57,989 nt of DNA, from IMG/VR virus record IMGVR_UViG_3300012922_000008, positions 1 through 57,989 of that record; one strand, written 5' to 3'. Numbering within the stretch: the first letter of the stretch is position 1; every line of letters begins with the position of its first letter. The stretch comes from a virus. The notes beneath the pieces were generated by a model. That model saw only the letters and a program-made list of their open reading frames with translations. It was not told the DNA's origin and ran no database searches. Positions 7,805 to 17,102 of this stretch are shown here, in pieces. The translations under genes were made by a program, and so were the position numbers.

Positions 7805-10750
7805 ATGCCAACTTTCTTTAAAGACGAACTAAACGCAGACGTTATACAATTTACCCCAAGAGTTGACCCAGTTATTGGACGAAGCAATAGTCCTTCTAGT
7901 GGTGCTATGTGGTATGACAATACTTCAAATTCCTTTCATAGTATTGTTAATGGTGTAGTTACAAATCTTGGTGGGACTATATCTTTTGCTGGAGTTCCAA
8001 CTGGAAGTTGTACTACCTCTCAAATTGCAGTAAATACTGGAACTGGTGATTTTTATTCTTGTAGTAATGGAGCTTGGGTAAAAGTTGGTCCTACCGCCGG
8101 TTCTTTAGTTAGTCCTATTACCTCTCCCAATCCGCTTGCTTTTGATGTAGATTTGCACTTCAAGGGTCCTAATCCTTACGTTGATATAACACGATTTGGC
8201 GCTCGCGCTTGCGATAGGAATACTACTCCTTGTGCAGGCGGCCTTACAGCGAACATGACTTCGGGCTCTGCTGTCGCTACGATTTCTTCAGCAAGTACCT
8301 TTATTAATGGCGATGGAGTTGTTGTTTATGGCGCTGGAACAGCGTCAGGATTGACCACACCAACTGGACTAGCAATAACAAATGTTCTAGCAACGATGGG
8401 CACTGGAACAGGTCTTACTACCCCGAGTGCTATAGGGTCTGCTACTACTTGCTATAGAGTTATAGCTCGTACTACTGGCGGGGGCTACACTCCAGCTTCG
8501 TCTGAGGTTTGTACTACAACTGGACAAGCAGCGCGAGGTGCGGTAGTTATTAATCTCACTTCCTGTACTCGTTCTGGCGTTCAAGTAACGTGCACAACTG
8601 CTACAGCCACTCCGTTATTGGTTGGTGGTGTCGGAGCAGAAGCTTATATCGGCGGTGCCCCGGGTAGCCCAACTGATTCAAGTTTTCGCGGTTGGCGGAC
8701 AGTTTCACCGACCGATGCCACTCATTTTACGTTTACTGATACAGCCACAAATACCGGAAACGGAGCTGTGACTAGCTGTACAGGCGGAACCGTAACTTTT
8801 TTCGCGGCTAATCATCTCTCTTGGAATGCGGTTAGCAATGCTTGGCTTTATTATATCTATGGTGGAGCCACTGGTGCCGAAACCTTAATTGGGGTAAGCC
8901 GACCACAAGGACAAGCAGCAGCGTCGTTCGTAACAGATACGACTTTTGATGATTTTGGTTCTGGTTTGATGAGTAATATAAGCTTCCCTTCTTGGATTCC
9001 AACAACGCCTCCAATAGTAGGAGCGAACAACAATCTTTCAACCACGATTTTGTCGGGAGCAGGTACTACAACTCTTACGTTGAACGCAAGCGCAGGCGCT
9101 ACTGTCTCGGGAGCAGGGATTCGCTTAGACGCTGGACCAGGATTGATTGCTGCGGCTACAGCGGCGAATGGGTTGGGACCGCTCTTTATTCCTGTTGACG
9201 CATCATTAGCTAATTACTTCGTTATCAACAATTATACTGACCTAACTCCTTACTTACTCTCAGTTGTACAAAGTGGAACGCTGTATTTGCATGAAACCAT
9301 TGCGTTAAAGGGTAGCGGTCTCCGGTACATGGGTGACCGCTCAACAGCAACTGGAGGTTCTGGAGGCGGAGGCGCAAACACTTGGGGTAACTACCCGAAG
9401 ATATGGGTGGTTGAAGCCGTCCCTGGAATATACCTGGATAGTACGTTCGGCTCCGCAATGAACGGTATCCATTTTCAAGGTGTCCCCGCAAACGGTGCCC
9501 TTTTGATGCTTGCGGAAAATGGTTTCAACCTCGCTTTTAATGATGTCAAATGGACAACAAGCACTGGCAGTATTGATTATATGGGTTTCGGGCTAATTCT
9601 TCGTGGAGTAGGTGGTCAATCTGTGTCTGGTATCACGATGGACAGGGTCAGCTTTAACGTTGGCAGTTACTTAAACGGGGTTACCCACAACACGCCATTT
9701 TTTTGTAACAGTTGTGGCGACCTCACCATAAAAAAAGCATACAACACCCAATCCGGGTTTATCTTTTTGGGGAATCCGTCGGGAGGGAGTTTCAAACTTA
9801 TAGAAGACCACTATAATGGTGGTGCGACTCCTCTTATTAGCGTGGGCGGCTCCGGGAATATGGGAATCGAATTAGGCGAACCCGCACTTCCTATTATAAT
9901 GGATACTGTTGGGCACCCTTGTGTAGCAGTCTTTTTTGGCGGTACCTCTATTTTTAACAATGGGTGTACTCCTACTGGAGACATATTTCAGTCTCCATCT
10001 GTTACCGGTGTGGTACAATTTTCAACAAGTGGTTTTACTGCCGTTCCTGTTGTATTTAACAACTCGTTATCTACCCGACTACAGCCAACAGTTAGCTCGC
10101 AAACAAACACGTCTTCACTCGTCTTTAATGTTACCGGCCCCGGTGGAATTTCAGTTGGTTATAATAGCGATTCTATCTTTGTAAATGGCCCACCTCCAGC
10201 AGCACCAACTTGTTTAGTAAGTGCAGGAGGCTCAGTTCCGCTTGGCACATGGTCTTTTATAGTACAGCCTTATTGGTGGAATGGTCTAGAGGGTACTGTT
10301 TCAGCGCCCTCTACAGGTTGCACAACAACTACTGGCAACCAAACTATTACTGTAAACTGGACAACAACTGTCGGAGGAAACCCAAAGCAGTATGGCGTAT
10401 TCGCAAGCAACGGCGGTGGGTTTGGGGGTTTTGCCGGGGGTCCGCTATTTTCCCCTAATACTACCTCTGTCATTTGGAGTAGCGGTTCTGTTGCTTCTCC
10501 AATCTCAAATGGCGTGCAACTGGGTGGCCCTACTATGCTATTACCGGGGAATCAAGGCATAGTTGCCCCGCAGTTCCTTGTACCGTCACCTGCCGGAGCA
10601 GTTGCAACGATTCAAAGTGGAGCAGGGGTTCCATCCGCTGGACTGTGTACAACATCAAAAGGCGGGTCGCTATATTTTCGTACCGACGGCACAACTACTA
10701 CATCGCTTTATGTGTGTGATGGAGCAACAGGTACTTGGACCGCAAAGTGA
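7805..10750 (+). CDS. Tail fibre or tailspike with pectate-lyase-like region
   Basis: At 981 residues this is the best receptor-binding candidate. It starts with the attachment module shared with the upstream gene. Near residue 120 a segment with VDITRFGA matches the opening of pectate-lyase-type beta-helix domains common in phage tailspikes. A long Gly, Ser, Thr and Asn-rich region follows, typical of beta-helices. The C-terminus ends in a short beta module (TDGTTTTSLYVCDG) of the type that caps fibres. Many Cys residues are present for a fibre. No catalytic residues for a glycan lyase or hydrolase can be proved. Confidence 0.72.
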   Translation: MPTFFKDELNADVIQFTPRVDPVIGRSNSPSSGAMWYDNTSNSFHSIVNGVVTNLGGTISFAGVPTGSCTTSQIAVNTGTGDFYSCSNGAWVKVGPTAGSLVSPITSPNPLAFDVDLHFKGPNPYVDITRFGARACDRNTTPCAGGLTANMTSGSAVATISSASTFINGDGVVVYGAGTASGLTTPTGLAITNVLATMGTGTGLTTPSAIGSATTCYRVIARTTGGGYTPASSEVCTTTGQAARGAVVINLTSCTRSGVQVTCTTATATPLLVGGVGAEAYIGGAPGSPTDSSFRGWRTVSPTDATHFTFTDTATNTGNGAVTSCTGGTVTFFAANHLSWNAVSNAWLYYIYGGATGAETLIGVSRPQGQAAASFVTDTTFDDFGSGLMSNISFPSWIPTTPPIVGANNNLSTTILSGAGTTTLTLNASAGATVSGAGIRLDAGPGLIAAATAANGLGPLFIPVDASLANYFVINNYTDLTPYLLSVVQSGTLYLHETIALKGSGLRYMGDRSTATGGSGGGGANTWGNYPKIWVVEAVPGIYLDSTFGSAMNGIHFQGVPANGALLMLAENGFNLAFNDVKWTTSTGSIDYMGFGLILRGVGGQSVSGITMDRVSFNVGSYLNGVTHNTPFFCNSCGDLTIKKAYNTQSGFIFLGNPSGGSFKLIEDHYNGGATPLISVGGSGNMGIELGEPALPIIMDTVGHPCVAVFFGGTSIFNNGCTPTGDIFQSPSVTGVVQFSTSGFTAVPVVFNNSLSTRLQPTVSSQTNTSSLVFNVTGPGGISVGYNSDSIFVNGPPPAAPTCLVSAGGSVPLGTWSFIVQPYWWNGLEGTVSAPSTGCTTTTGNQTITVNWTTTVGGNPKQYGVFASNGGGFGGFAGGPLFSPNTTSVIWSSGSVASPISNGVQLGGPTMLLPGNQGIVAPQFLVPSPAGAVATIQSGAGVPSAGLCTTSKGGSLYFRTDGTTTTSLYVCDGATGTWTAK

Positions 10751-10983
10751 TACAAACACAACAACAATGCATGTGTGATGTTTGTCGTTTATTAGACTAT
10801 GACTGTTCTTTTAAACTTTGTTTCTATTGTTCAATGTGTGATGCGTGGATATGTAGTAATGATTTCAATAATTGGCCACGTCGTATAAAAGCAGCAATTA
10901 AAAGGAAGTTTGAGCCAGGATATAAAGGTTTACAAAATTACACGGAGGTAGTGCAAAGTGAACGAGCGGGAACAAATAATTAA
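10747..10983 (+). CDS. Cys-rich zinc-binding small protein
   Basis: A GTG start overlaps the fibre stop codon (GTGA) and encodes 78 residues. An ATG at 10768 is an alternative. The N-terminal half carries closely spaced Cys pairs (CMCDVC, CFYC, CSMC, then WIC), enough for two zinc ions, in a ring- or treble-clef-like pattern. The C-terminal half is a basic stretch (NWPRRIKAAIKRKF). Its place in the virion block suggests an assembly or DNA-associated role, but I cannot name a family. Confidence 0.65.
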   Translation: MIQTQQQCMCDVCRLLDYDCSFKLCFYCSMCDAWICSNDFNNWPRRIKAAIKRKFEPGYKGLQNYTEVVQSERAGTNN

Positions 10984-11095
10984 TTTTCTTCTTCAGTCGG
11001 CTGACCAGAAAAATAAGATTATTGAAGAACTTCAAAAACAAATCACAGAACTTCAAAAGAAACTTAATGACCTGGCACCAAAGGATATAGTCTAA
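10958..11095 (+). CDS. Coiled-coil mini-protein (45 aa)
   Basis: A GTG preceded by a strong Shine-Dalgarno (GGAGGT at 10943-10948) opens 45 codons. The product is almost wholly heptad-patterned, rich in Lys, Glu, Gln, Leu and Ile (for example IIEELQKQITELQKK), and should form a parallel coiled coil. It overlaps the upstream Cys-rich gene and is joined to the next gene by TAATG. Too short for an enzyme, it is probably an oligomerising adaptor or assembly factor. Confidence 0.65.
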   Translation: MNEREQIINFLLQSADQKNKIIEELQKQITELQKKLNDLAPKDIV

Positions 11096-11472
11096 TGGCA
11101 ACTATACAAGCTATTTACCCTCCCGATTATCCTGCTAGTCAAGCGACTGGATTGGTAGGTACTATAGCGGTTGGAGCAGTTACAGCAGCCATTACTATTG
11201 GTAAATATAGACTTTTTAAAATTACCTTTTTAACTGAAACAACCCCACCAAGTTCAAGTAATCTTGGACTCCGTTTTACAACGGGTATAAGCGATGGCTC
11301 TGGAGCTTCTGCACCAGTTCCTACAGCCGCATCTCCTCTTTTAGTTAATAATCAAGAAAATGTTTTTGAAATGAGTGGCTCAATCGACCAAATTCGTTTT
11401 GCAAATTTAGCAATTGATAACGGAGCTACTAACCTCATTTCTTACTGTATTCTTCCTCTTACTAGGGTATAA
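11095..11472 (+). CDS. Small beta-rich virion protein
   Basis: A 125-residue protein with the low-charge Thr, Ser, Ala and Ile composition of decoration proteins, joined by TAATG to both its neighbours. Position directly before the portal gene suggests a head component. It is similar in size and style to the product of 811-1197. No named family is evident. Confidence 0.55.
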   Translation: MATIQAIYPPDYPASQATGLVGTIAVGAVTAAITIGKYRLFKITFLTETTPPSSSNLGLRFTTGISDGSGASAPVPTAASPLLVNNQENVFEMSGSIDQIRFANLAIDNGATNLISYCILPLTRV

Positions 11473-13721
11473 TGGCAAACACGCTACTTGGCGACTCAAT
11501 GGGGCAAGGAGGAGCACAATCTCTCCCTCCTGGACAGAGTGCAACTACTACTGCTCAACAGACTCAAGCAGGTCTTACTACTGATAGAAACGTGTTGGTT
11601 ACTTGGACGTTGGATACTCTCCAACGTATGCGTAACTTCCGCAGGCCTTTCGACCAACGGCGAGCATACTTCTATCGCCAGTATATTGGTCAACGCGACC
11701 GTAGGATGTATCCAGATAATCTTACTCCCCGGTCAAACACTTTTGTTCCTTACCCTCATCAAATTGTTGACGCTATTGTAAGCCGCGTACATGATGCTTT
11801 CTTTGGAATTGAACCTCCTATTGAAGTTCGTCCAAAAGGTGGTTCACCTGAAGCAGCTTGGCAAATGCAAGCTGTGTTACTTACCTGCCTTAAAAAAGCC
11901 CAATGGATTAAGCAAATTGAACTTGGCACCCGTGATTGTGGTATCTATGGGCACTTTGGTATTAAAGTTGATTGGGACTGGAACACTGATACTGTTACTG
12001 GCCCTGAGCCTGTTTATCAAATGCAGCCTCGCATGGATGAACAAGGCCAGCCTATAATGAATCCTGACGGTTCCCCGTCAATGTTACCTGTTCTCAATCC
12101 AATGACAGGGCATCCAATTCAAATTGGACAGGAACTAGTATCTAAGCAAGTTCCTCGAAATTGTCCGAAACTATCTGTCATTGACATCTATGATTTGCTT
12201 ATCGACCCAGATGGCGAACAGGTTGCGCATGTATTTGAAACTTCTTGGGGTGAGATAAAGCGTCAGGTTACTAATAATCCTAAGTTATATTTCCCAGAGG
12301 GTATAGCGGAACTAACAAATAGAATGTCTCAGTACCGAGACCTTGACCGAGACGGTATTATCATACGTATGGCAGAGTTGTGGGACAACACAAAGAAGAC
12401 TGTTACACAAGTAACATTTGGAGAAGACGCAGATGCAATTGGATGGAAAGACCGTAGATACCAATATCGTAATGCCTCGTACTCAGCTTACAAGCGACGT
12501 GTGTATAATGGCCCACCAGTCTTACTCTACACTGGCCCCAACCCCTTTGCACATCAACGAATCCCCATCCTTCATTTGGGTTACATCCCCATTAAAGGCG
12601 ACGCCTATGGAATAGGGGCAATCGAATTCGTAAGTGACCTTTGTGAAGGTGTTAACGTCTTCACAAACATGATTACTGACAATTGGAACATGGGCATCAA
12701 TCGTAGGTTCGCCTATGACGTAACTGTTGATATAGACCATGACCAACTCGATATGGGCAACGTCCCAGGCGGGAAAGTCGGCGTCGTCGGCGACCCTAAT
12801 AAAGCAATCATGCCCTTTGGCTCGTTCACCCCTAACCAAGGCGATTACATGATAATCGACCTCTATAAAGACATGATTCAAATGGGGTCGGGCATCTCAG
12901 ACTTCTACTCTCAAGGTACAGGTAGCTCTGGTGGAAATAGAACTGCAAGCGGTATTTCTCAAGTTATTAACGAGTCCGGCTACATATTCAAACTATTCAT
13001 CCGACGATTTGAACTAGAAATCCTGCAACCCATGTCGGAAATGGTTGCGTCCATGATTCAACAGTTTGGCACGGACGAAATGGAATATTCCATTACCGCA
13101 GCCAACCCGGAGATTCCAAAGTATGGACGAGTTAAACTTGAAGATTTGCTCGGAAATTATGAATTCGATTTCGTTGCTGCGAACTACGCGACAGGAAAAG
13201 TTGTTAAGCAGCGAAACCTTATGGCTTTTTACAACCTTGCTATGCAGAGTCCCTATGCAAACCAAGGTGAATTTCTTAGAGAAATTGCACGAAGCATGGA
13301 AATTAACTTCGCCAGCCGTCTCTTAAAGACAGACCAACAGGTTCAACAGTCCGCTCAACAGAATGAGCAAGCTCAATTCCAAAACGAACTCATTCAACAC
13401 TTACTTAAGTTCGAGACAAAGGCCGCTGTTGAACAAATTAAGAAGCCTGAATTCATGCCTGCTGGTTCAGTCCCCGCACCAACAGAGCAAGTTAAACACG
13501 GCGCAGCTATTCAAGATATCGTTGAAAACTATCTCGCAGATACCGCTGACCAGCTATTCGGCTTCCAACCTGGAACCGAACCTATCCGACCTCCAGGACG
13601 AGAAGGTGGGCAGCGGAAGTCACAATTTGAAGGCACAATCCCCGGCGGAAATCAAACAGACTCAGAGCGTTCTTTCGCCCAAAACATGGGCGGCAACTCT
13701 CTAGGAACAAGTGGAACATAA
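11472..13721 (+). CDS. Portal protein
   Basis: At 749 residues it matches the large portals of N4-like and related podoviruses. It would form the dodecameric ring at one capsid vertex through which DNA passes. Evidence: an N-terminal region with RRAYFYRQYIGQ and an SNTFVPYPHQIVDAI segment typical of these portals, a long central alpha/beta body, and a Gln-rich helical C-terminus ending in a disordered tail. Its neighbours (probable scaffold and capsid genes downstream) support the call. The TAATG junction couples it to the preceding gene. Confidence 0.82.
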   Translation: MANTLLGDSMGQGGAQSLPPGQSATTTAQQTQAGLTTDRNVLVTWTLDTLQRMRNFRRPFDQRRAYFYRQYIGQRDRRMYPDNLTPRSNTFVPYPHQIVDAIVSRVHDAFFGIEPPIEVRPKGGSPEAAWQMQAVLLTCLKKAQWIKQIELGTRDCGIYGHFGIKVDWDWNTDTVTGPEPVYQMQPRMDEQGQPIMNPDGSPSMLPVLNPMTGHPIQIGQELVSKQVPRNCPKLSVIDIYDLLIDPDGEQVAHVFETSWGEIKRQVTNNPKLYFPEGIAELTNRMSQYRDLDRDGIIIRMAELWDNTKKTVTQVTFGEDADAIGWKDRRYQYRNASYSAYKRRVYNGPPVLLYTGPNPFAHQRIPILHLGYIPIKGDAYGIGAIEFVSDLCEGVNVFTNMITDNWNMGINRRFAYDVTVDIDHDQLDMGNVPGGKVGVVGDPNKAIMPFGSFTPNQGDYMIIDLYKDMIQMGSGISDFYSQGTGSSGGNRTASGISQVINESGYIFKLFIRRFELEILQPMSEMVASMIQQFGTDEMEYSITAANPEIPKYGRVKLEDLLGNYEFDFVAANYATGKVVKQRNLMAFYNLAMQSPYANQGEFLREIARSMEINFASRLLKTDQQVQQSAQQNEQAQFQNELIQHLLKFETKAAVEQIKKPEFMPAGSVPAPTEQVKHGAAIQDIVENYLADTADQLFGFQPGTEPIRPPGREGGQRKSQFEGTIPGGNQTDSERSFAQNMGGNSLGTSGT

Positions 13722-13722
13722 T

Positions 13723-14136
13723 ATGGCTGGAATCTTTGGCAACACAATGGATACAAACTCAAGCGCAGAGCAATATTCTCTGTCGTTTCAATCTTCTCAA
13801 GAAGTCACTAGCGAAGGTACTTCTGGCACGCAACCAGTTATTACTCAACAGAACCAAGTTTCTTCTGTTACTTATATGCCTGGTGATGTAGCGAAGCCGA
13901 ATCAAACGGCAGGTGAAATTTCAGTTGCTCTACCTTTCTTCACTCCTGAACATACAATGGGTTTTCAGGATTGGACAGTTAATGGTTGGGACACTGAAGG
14001 TCGTACCAAAACTAATCCCGGCATGGAAGACTATCATCACGAACCCGCTTATCCAAACCCCTTCACTTCCGCCGCAGTAACTCCTCCCTCATACAAACAA
14101 GAAGCTCACGTTTCTACACGTAAAGGAAAATCGTAA
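13723..14136 (+). CDS. Hypothetical virion-block protein
   Basis: A 137-residue polar protein rich in Ser, Thr, Gln, Pro and Asn with no hydrophobic core segment longer than a few residues, so much of it may be disordered. A GTG at 13711 inside the portal gene is an alternative start; the ATG at 13723 follows the portal stop by one base. Placed between portal and scaffold, it may be a head-assembly accessory. I do not recognise it. Confidence 0.5.
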   Translation: MAGIFGNTMDTNSSAEQYSLSFQSSQEVTSEGTSGTQPVITQQNQVSSVTYMPGDVAKPNQTAGEISVALPFFTPEHTMGFQDWTVNGWDTEGRTKTNPGMEDYHHEPAYPNPFTSAAVTPPSYKQEAHVSTRKGKS

Positions 14137-14534
14137 TGGCTACATGGTCTGAATTCGACGCAGCAGTTAGCGCAACTCGCGCAAGTGATTTGGTCGCTAA
14201 AAAGTGGCCCGATGCTCAAGCCGGAGCTTATGGCGGAGCTGATGCTGGCCCAAGAGAATCTTATGGTGGAACTGAAGAAGCAATGGCGTCCAATGCCAAG
14301 CCTCGTCAGTATAGTCCGGTTGTAACTCCTGACCCTCCGGGTAGTGGAGAGAACTATCTCAGCCCTGGACCTAGGTCTGATACTTCCGTCCACGCACACT
14401 TCGGACAGTACTCTTCGGGTAACTTTAATTCAGCAGCCTCCAATGTTTGCAGTGGAGACGCCCAGATTGCCAAGTCCTGGCCGGATGCGTTAGGTGGAGC
14501 ACTCGGTTCCGTGGCGGATGAGTATAAAGACTAA
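14136..14534 (+). CDS. Hypothetical virion-block protein with internal repeat
   Basis: This 132-residue protein contains the same short motif near both ends: VAKKWPDAQAGA near residue 20 and IAKSWPDALGGA near residue 112. They are linked by a Pro, Gly and Ser-rich spacer. The duplicated motif probably binds two identical sites, for example on capsid or portal subunits. It is coupled to its neighbour by TAATG. Family unknown. Confidence 0.5.
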   Translation: MATWSEFDAAVSATRASDLVAKKWPDAQAGAYGGADAGPRESYGGTEEAMASNAKPRQYSPVVTPDPPGSGENYLSPGPRSDTSVHAHFGQYSSGNFNSAASNVCSGDAQIAKSWPDALGGALGSVADEYKD

Positions 14535-14541
14535 GTGAGGG

Positions 14542-14937
14542 ATGATGTTTGAAAAGTTGAGGGAACTCTTTAAACCGAAAGTAGTCTATAAGATAGTTGA
14601 AGTAGCCAAGCCTAGACCCTTTTATCGGTGGGACCAAAACACCAAGGACGCAATTGGAACTCTATCCAGTCATCCTGGGTTTGTCGCTCTAACTGAACGA
14701 CTCGCTTTAACTAAGGCTCAGTTGGAATCCACCCTTAAACAGACCATGCATAAGGACCTACGACAAGTAGATTTCTTACAGAGTGGACTGTTTTGGAGTC
14801 AGTGGCTTAAGGAACAAGTTGAGAAGTCCACCACTAAAGGGTCCGTGAGAACTTTCTTAGACCCGTATGAAGAAGAATTGAAAGCGTTCAAGGAGCTAGA
14901 CAGTAGAATTGAACGGGTAGGAATGGACCAAGTTTAA
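14542..14937 (+). CDS. Conserved hypothetical protein, helical
   Basis: This 131-residue charged, mostly helical protein starts at a double ATG after GTGAGGG. A basic N-terminus (KLRELFKPK) and a Trp/Tyr motif (PFYRWDQNTK) precede long amphipathic helices. Its place just before the scaffold and capsid genes suggests a head-morphogenesis role. No catalytic motif is visible. Confidence 0.55.
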   Translation: MMFEKLRELFKPKVVYKIVEVAKPRPFYRWDQNTKDAIGTLSSHPGFVALTERLALTKAQLESTLKQTMHKDLRQVDFLQSGLFWSQWLKEQVEKSTTKGSVRTFLDPYEEELKAFKELDSRIERVGMDQV

Positions 14938-14989
14938 TCGCCACAAGCGATAATCAGTAAATTTAATACAGAAACCCACAAGGTGATGT

Positions 14990-15904
14990 ATGTCAGAACT
15001 AGACCAAGTAGCCCCAGGCGGCATAGTAGATTTAAGTAAGGCCCCTGGTGGCTTAGACGACGCTACGTTTGACTCTTTGTTCCCCGCAGAGCCAACGCAG
15101 AAAGTAATCGCACCTGTACAACAGGTGCAAAACAATCAGGGAACACAGCAGACTCAGCAAACTCAGACTACCCAGACCGCCACACAAGCGACGGCTACTG
15201 AACCCTTTATTAAAGGTGATAAATCTGTTTATAAAACGTCTGAAGCTGCTATCGAAGGCATCAATCAAAAAGATGCTCTAATTGAGCAATTGCGTCAGCG
15301 ATACGCTCTTACGACTGGAATTGATCCAATTACTGGTCAACCTGTTGGACAGGCTACACAGCAATTTAACGACGATTACACTCAGAATCCTAATAAGTAT
15401 TTAGATGACCTTTACAGTGCCGCAAAGCAGGGTGGCCCACAAGCCTACACTCAAGTGCAGCAGAAGCTCATTATGGATACTCTTAAGCCGTTTGCGCCTG
15501 CGTTAAACTCGCTGGCTAAGAACCAAGCTCTTGAATCCGTTTCAAGTGGGAATCCTGAGGCCGCTAAGTTCGTTGCCTCCCCTGCCTATCAAAAGACTAT
15601 GGAAGCAAATCCAGACCTTGCATCAGCAATCGCTACAGCCGAATCTGATTATAGATTCCACTCTCGCCTACCGGGGCTTTATAAGCTTGCCCATCTTGCA
15701 GGCCAAGGGATGCAACTGCCAGAATTACTGAAGGCGAATGCCTCTCAGACTCAGACTCAAACAACCCAAGTTAGAACAACTGCACAGCAAACCACGCTTA
15801 CTCCATCTACTGAAGCGGCAAAGAATCCATCTTTTAGAAACATTGATGGCATTCGCGCAACTATTAAAGATATGGAAGCGAGAGGGGCTAAACTAGATTT
15901 CTAA
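14990..15904 (+). CDS. Probable scaffolding protein
   Basis: This 304-residue protein lies directly upstream of the major capsid gene, the standard scaffold position. It has an acidic, Pro and Gly-rich start, a long Gln and Thr-rich low-complexity stretch (about residues 42-62), helical middle sections and a basic, helical C-terminus (IRATIKDMEARGAK) that could touch the capsid. These traits fit an internal scaffold guiding prohead assembly. The ATG follows AAGGTGATGT. No protease motif is visible. Confidence 0.68.
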   Translation: MSELDQVAPGGIVDLSKAPGGLDDATFDSLFPAEPTQKVIAPVQQVQNNQGTQQTQQTQTTQTATQATATEPFIKGDKSVYKTSEAAIEGINQKDALIEQLRQRYALTTGIDPITGQPVGQATQQFNDDYTQNPNKYLDDLYSAAKQGGPQAYTQVQQKLIMDTLKPFAPALNSLAKNQALESVSSGNPEAAKFVASPAYQKTMEANPDLASAIATAESDYRFHSRLPGLYKLAHLAGQGMQLPELLKANASQTQTQTTQVRTTAQQTTLTPSTEAAKNPSFRNIDGIRATIKDMEARGAKLDF

Positions 15905-15924
15905 CGGGTTAAAATAGGACTTCC

Positions 15925-16941
15925 ATGTTTAATAAATTTCTTTCCCTCGTCGGGATTGTACTTGGCTTCGGTGATGACATCGTTACGGTGATTACTGGCG
16001 CTTCTGGTACCCCCGGCCCTGCTGGTTCGCTTGCTAGCGACCAACAGACTTATTTCAGCGCGAAGCTGCTCGAAGTTGCGGTCTTGATGACCGTGCTCGA
16101 CCAGTTTGGCGACAAGGACCCCATTCCGTCCAATTCCAGCAAGAGTATTCAGTTTAACCGTCTAGAGAAGCTCGCTACCACAACTTCCCCGGCTCAGTTG
16201 ACTGAAGGCGTTATGCCGGATGCGGCTGGTTTGGCGATGTCCCAGTTTACCGCTGTGGCGGAACAGTACGGCCTTGTGCTGCGCTTGTCTGACCTTGCGG
16301 AACTGACTTCTAAGCATGACGTTGTTGGACGGGCTCTGTATGTGCTCGGCCTGCACGCGGCTGAGACGTACGATATTCTTATCTTCAACGTGCTCTCTCA
16401 GGCTACTTCCACCTATTTCCCCAACGGCAAGACTGCTACCACAATCACCGCTGCTGACAAACTCGGCTACGTTGATTCCACTGCCATCCACGCTAACTTG
16501 ATGGATGCTGGCGCTCGTCCTTATGACGATGGTAATTACGTCTTTGTTGTGTCCCCTCAGGTTCATGCTGTTCTTCAACAGGACCCTGATTGGAAGGCGT
16601 CTCACCAGTTGGCGAAGCCGGACAATATTTGGCGTGGTGAATTCGGGCAGCTTGCCGGATTCCGCTTCGTTAAGTCGAACGCTCCGGGCTTTGCTCCTGT
16701 CACTTCCGTGACGGCTGGCAGGGCTAACAAGGCCTATTTCTCCTTCGCTATTGGGCGCAATGCCTATCAGATTTCTGACCTTCAGAACCTCCGCGTGTAT
16801 GCGGCTGCTCCTGGTGGACAGACTGATACCTTGCAACAGAGCCGTAAGCTTGGTTATAAGTTTGCTTTCAAGGCAATTATCACCAACCAGAGCTGGATTT
16901 TTGGTGTCCAGTCTGCGGGACAGAACTCCGTTACGAACTAA
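15925..16941 (+). CDS. Major capsid protein, N4-gp56 family
   Basis: This 338-residue protein has the features of N4-gp56-type HK97-fold capsid proteins: LTEGVMP after an early KLLEVAVL helix, the long spine helix region with GRALYVLGLHAA, and a C-terminal segment with KLGYKFAFKA. It forms the icosahedral shell. The first 35 residues are unusual: a hydrophobic stretch (LSLVGIVLGF) and a short collagen-like GASGTPGPAGS. The Shine-Dalgarno AGGA supports the ATG. Codon third positions are richer in G and C than in neighbouring genes, consistent with very high expression. Confidence 0.85.
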   Translation: MFNKFLSLVGIVLGFGDDIVTVITGASGTPGPAGSLASDQQTYFSAKLLEVAVLMTVLDQFGDKDPIPSNSSKSIQFNRLEKLATTTSPAQLTEGVMPDAAGLAMSQFTAVAEQYGLVLRLSDLAELTSKHDVVGRALYVLGLHAAETYDILIFNVLSQATSTYFPNGKTATTITAADKLGYVDSTAIHANLMDAGARPYDDGNYVFVVSPQVHAVLQQDPDWKASHQLAKPDNIWRGEFGQLAGFRFVKSNAPGFAPVTSVTAGRANKAYFSFAIGRNAYQISDLQNLRVYAAAPGGQTDTLQQSRKLGYKFAFKAIITNQSWIFGVQSAGQNSVTN

Positions 16942-16959
16942 TAACAATTAACTGACATT

Positions 16960-17022
16960 AGGGAGCATCTCGTTATAAGTCCTGGCTTCGGCTATAGGCA
17001 ATCATTCGACGCTCTGCTCCCT
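16960..17022 (+). other. Structured hairpin after capsid gene
   Basis: Eight-base arms AGGGAGCA (16960-16967) and TGCTCCCT (17015-17022) close a 47-nt interior. Inside it, GGC-TTCG-GCT (16984-16993) forms a small hairpin with a cUUCGg tetraloop. No T-run follows, so it is not a standard terminator. It may stabilise the 3' end of capsid mRNA or be a processing site. Confidence 0.55.
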
Positions 17023-17102
17023 AGTTTCATAACTGGTCTCAGGCCAAACTTCCAAGGCACTGTACACCATACCTCTGACAACAGAGTGAAAAGGATAGTA
17101 AC

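Noticed and set aside
16162-16947. Long open frame of 261 codons antisense to the capsid gene
   Set aside because: It is the complement of the highly biased capsid codons, has Arg/Ser-rich composition without any domain, and lacks a ribosome-binding site.
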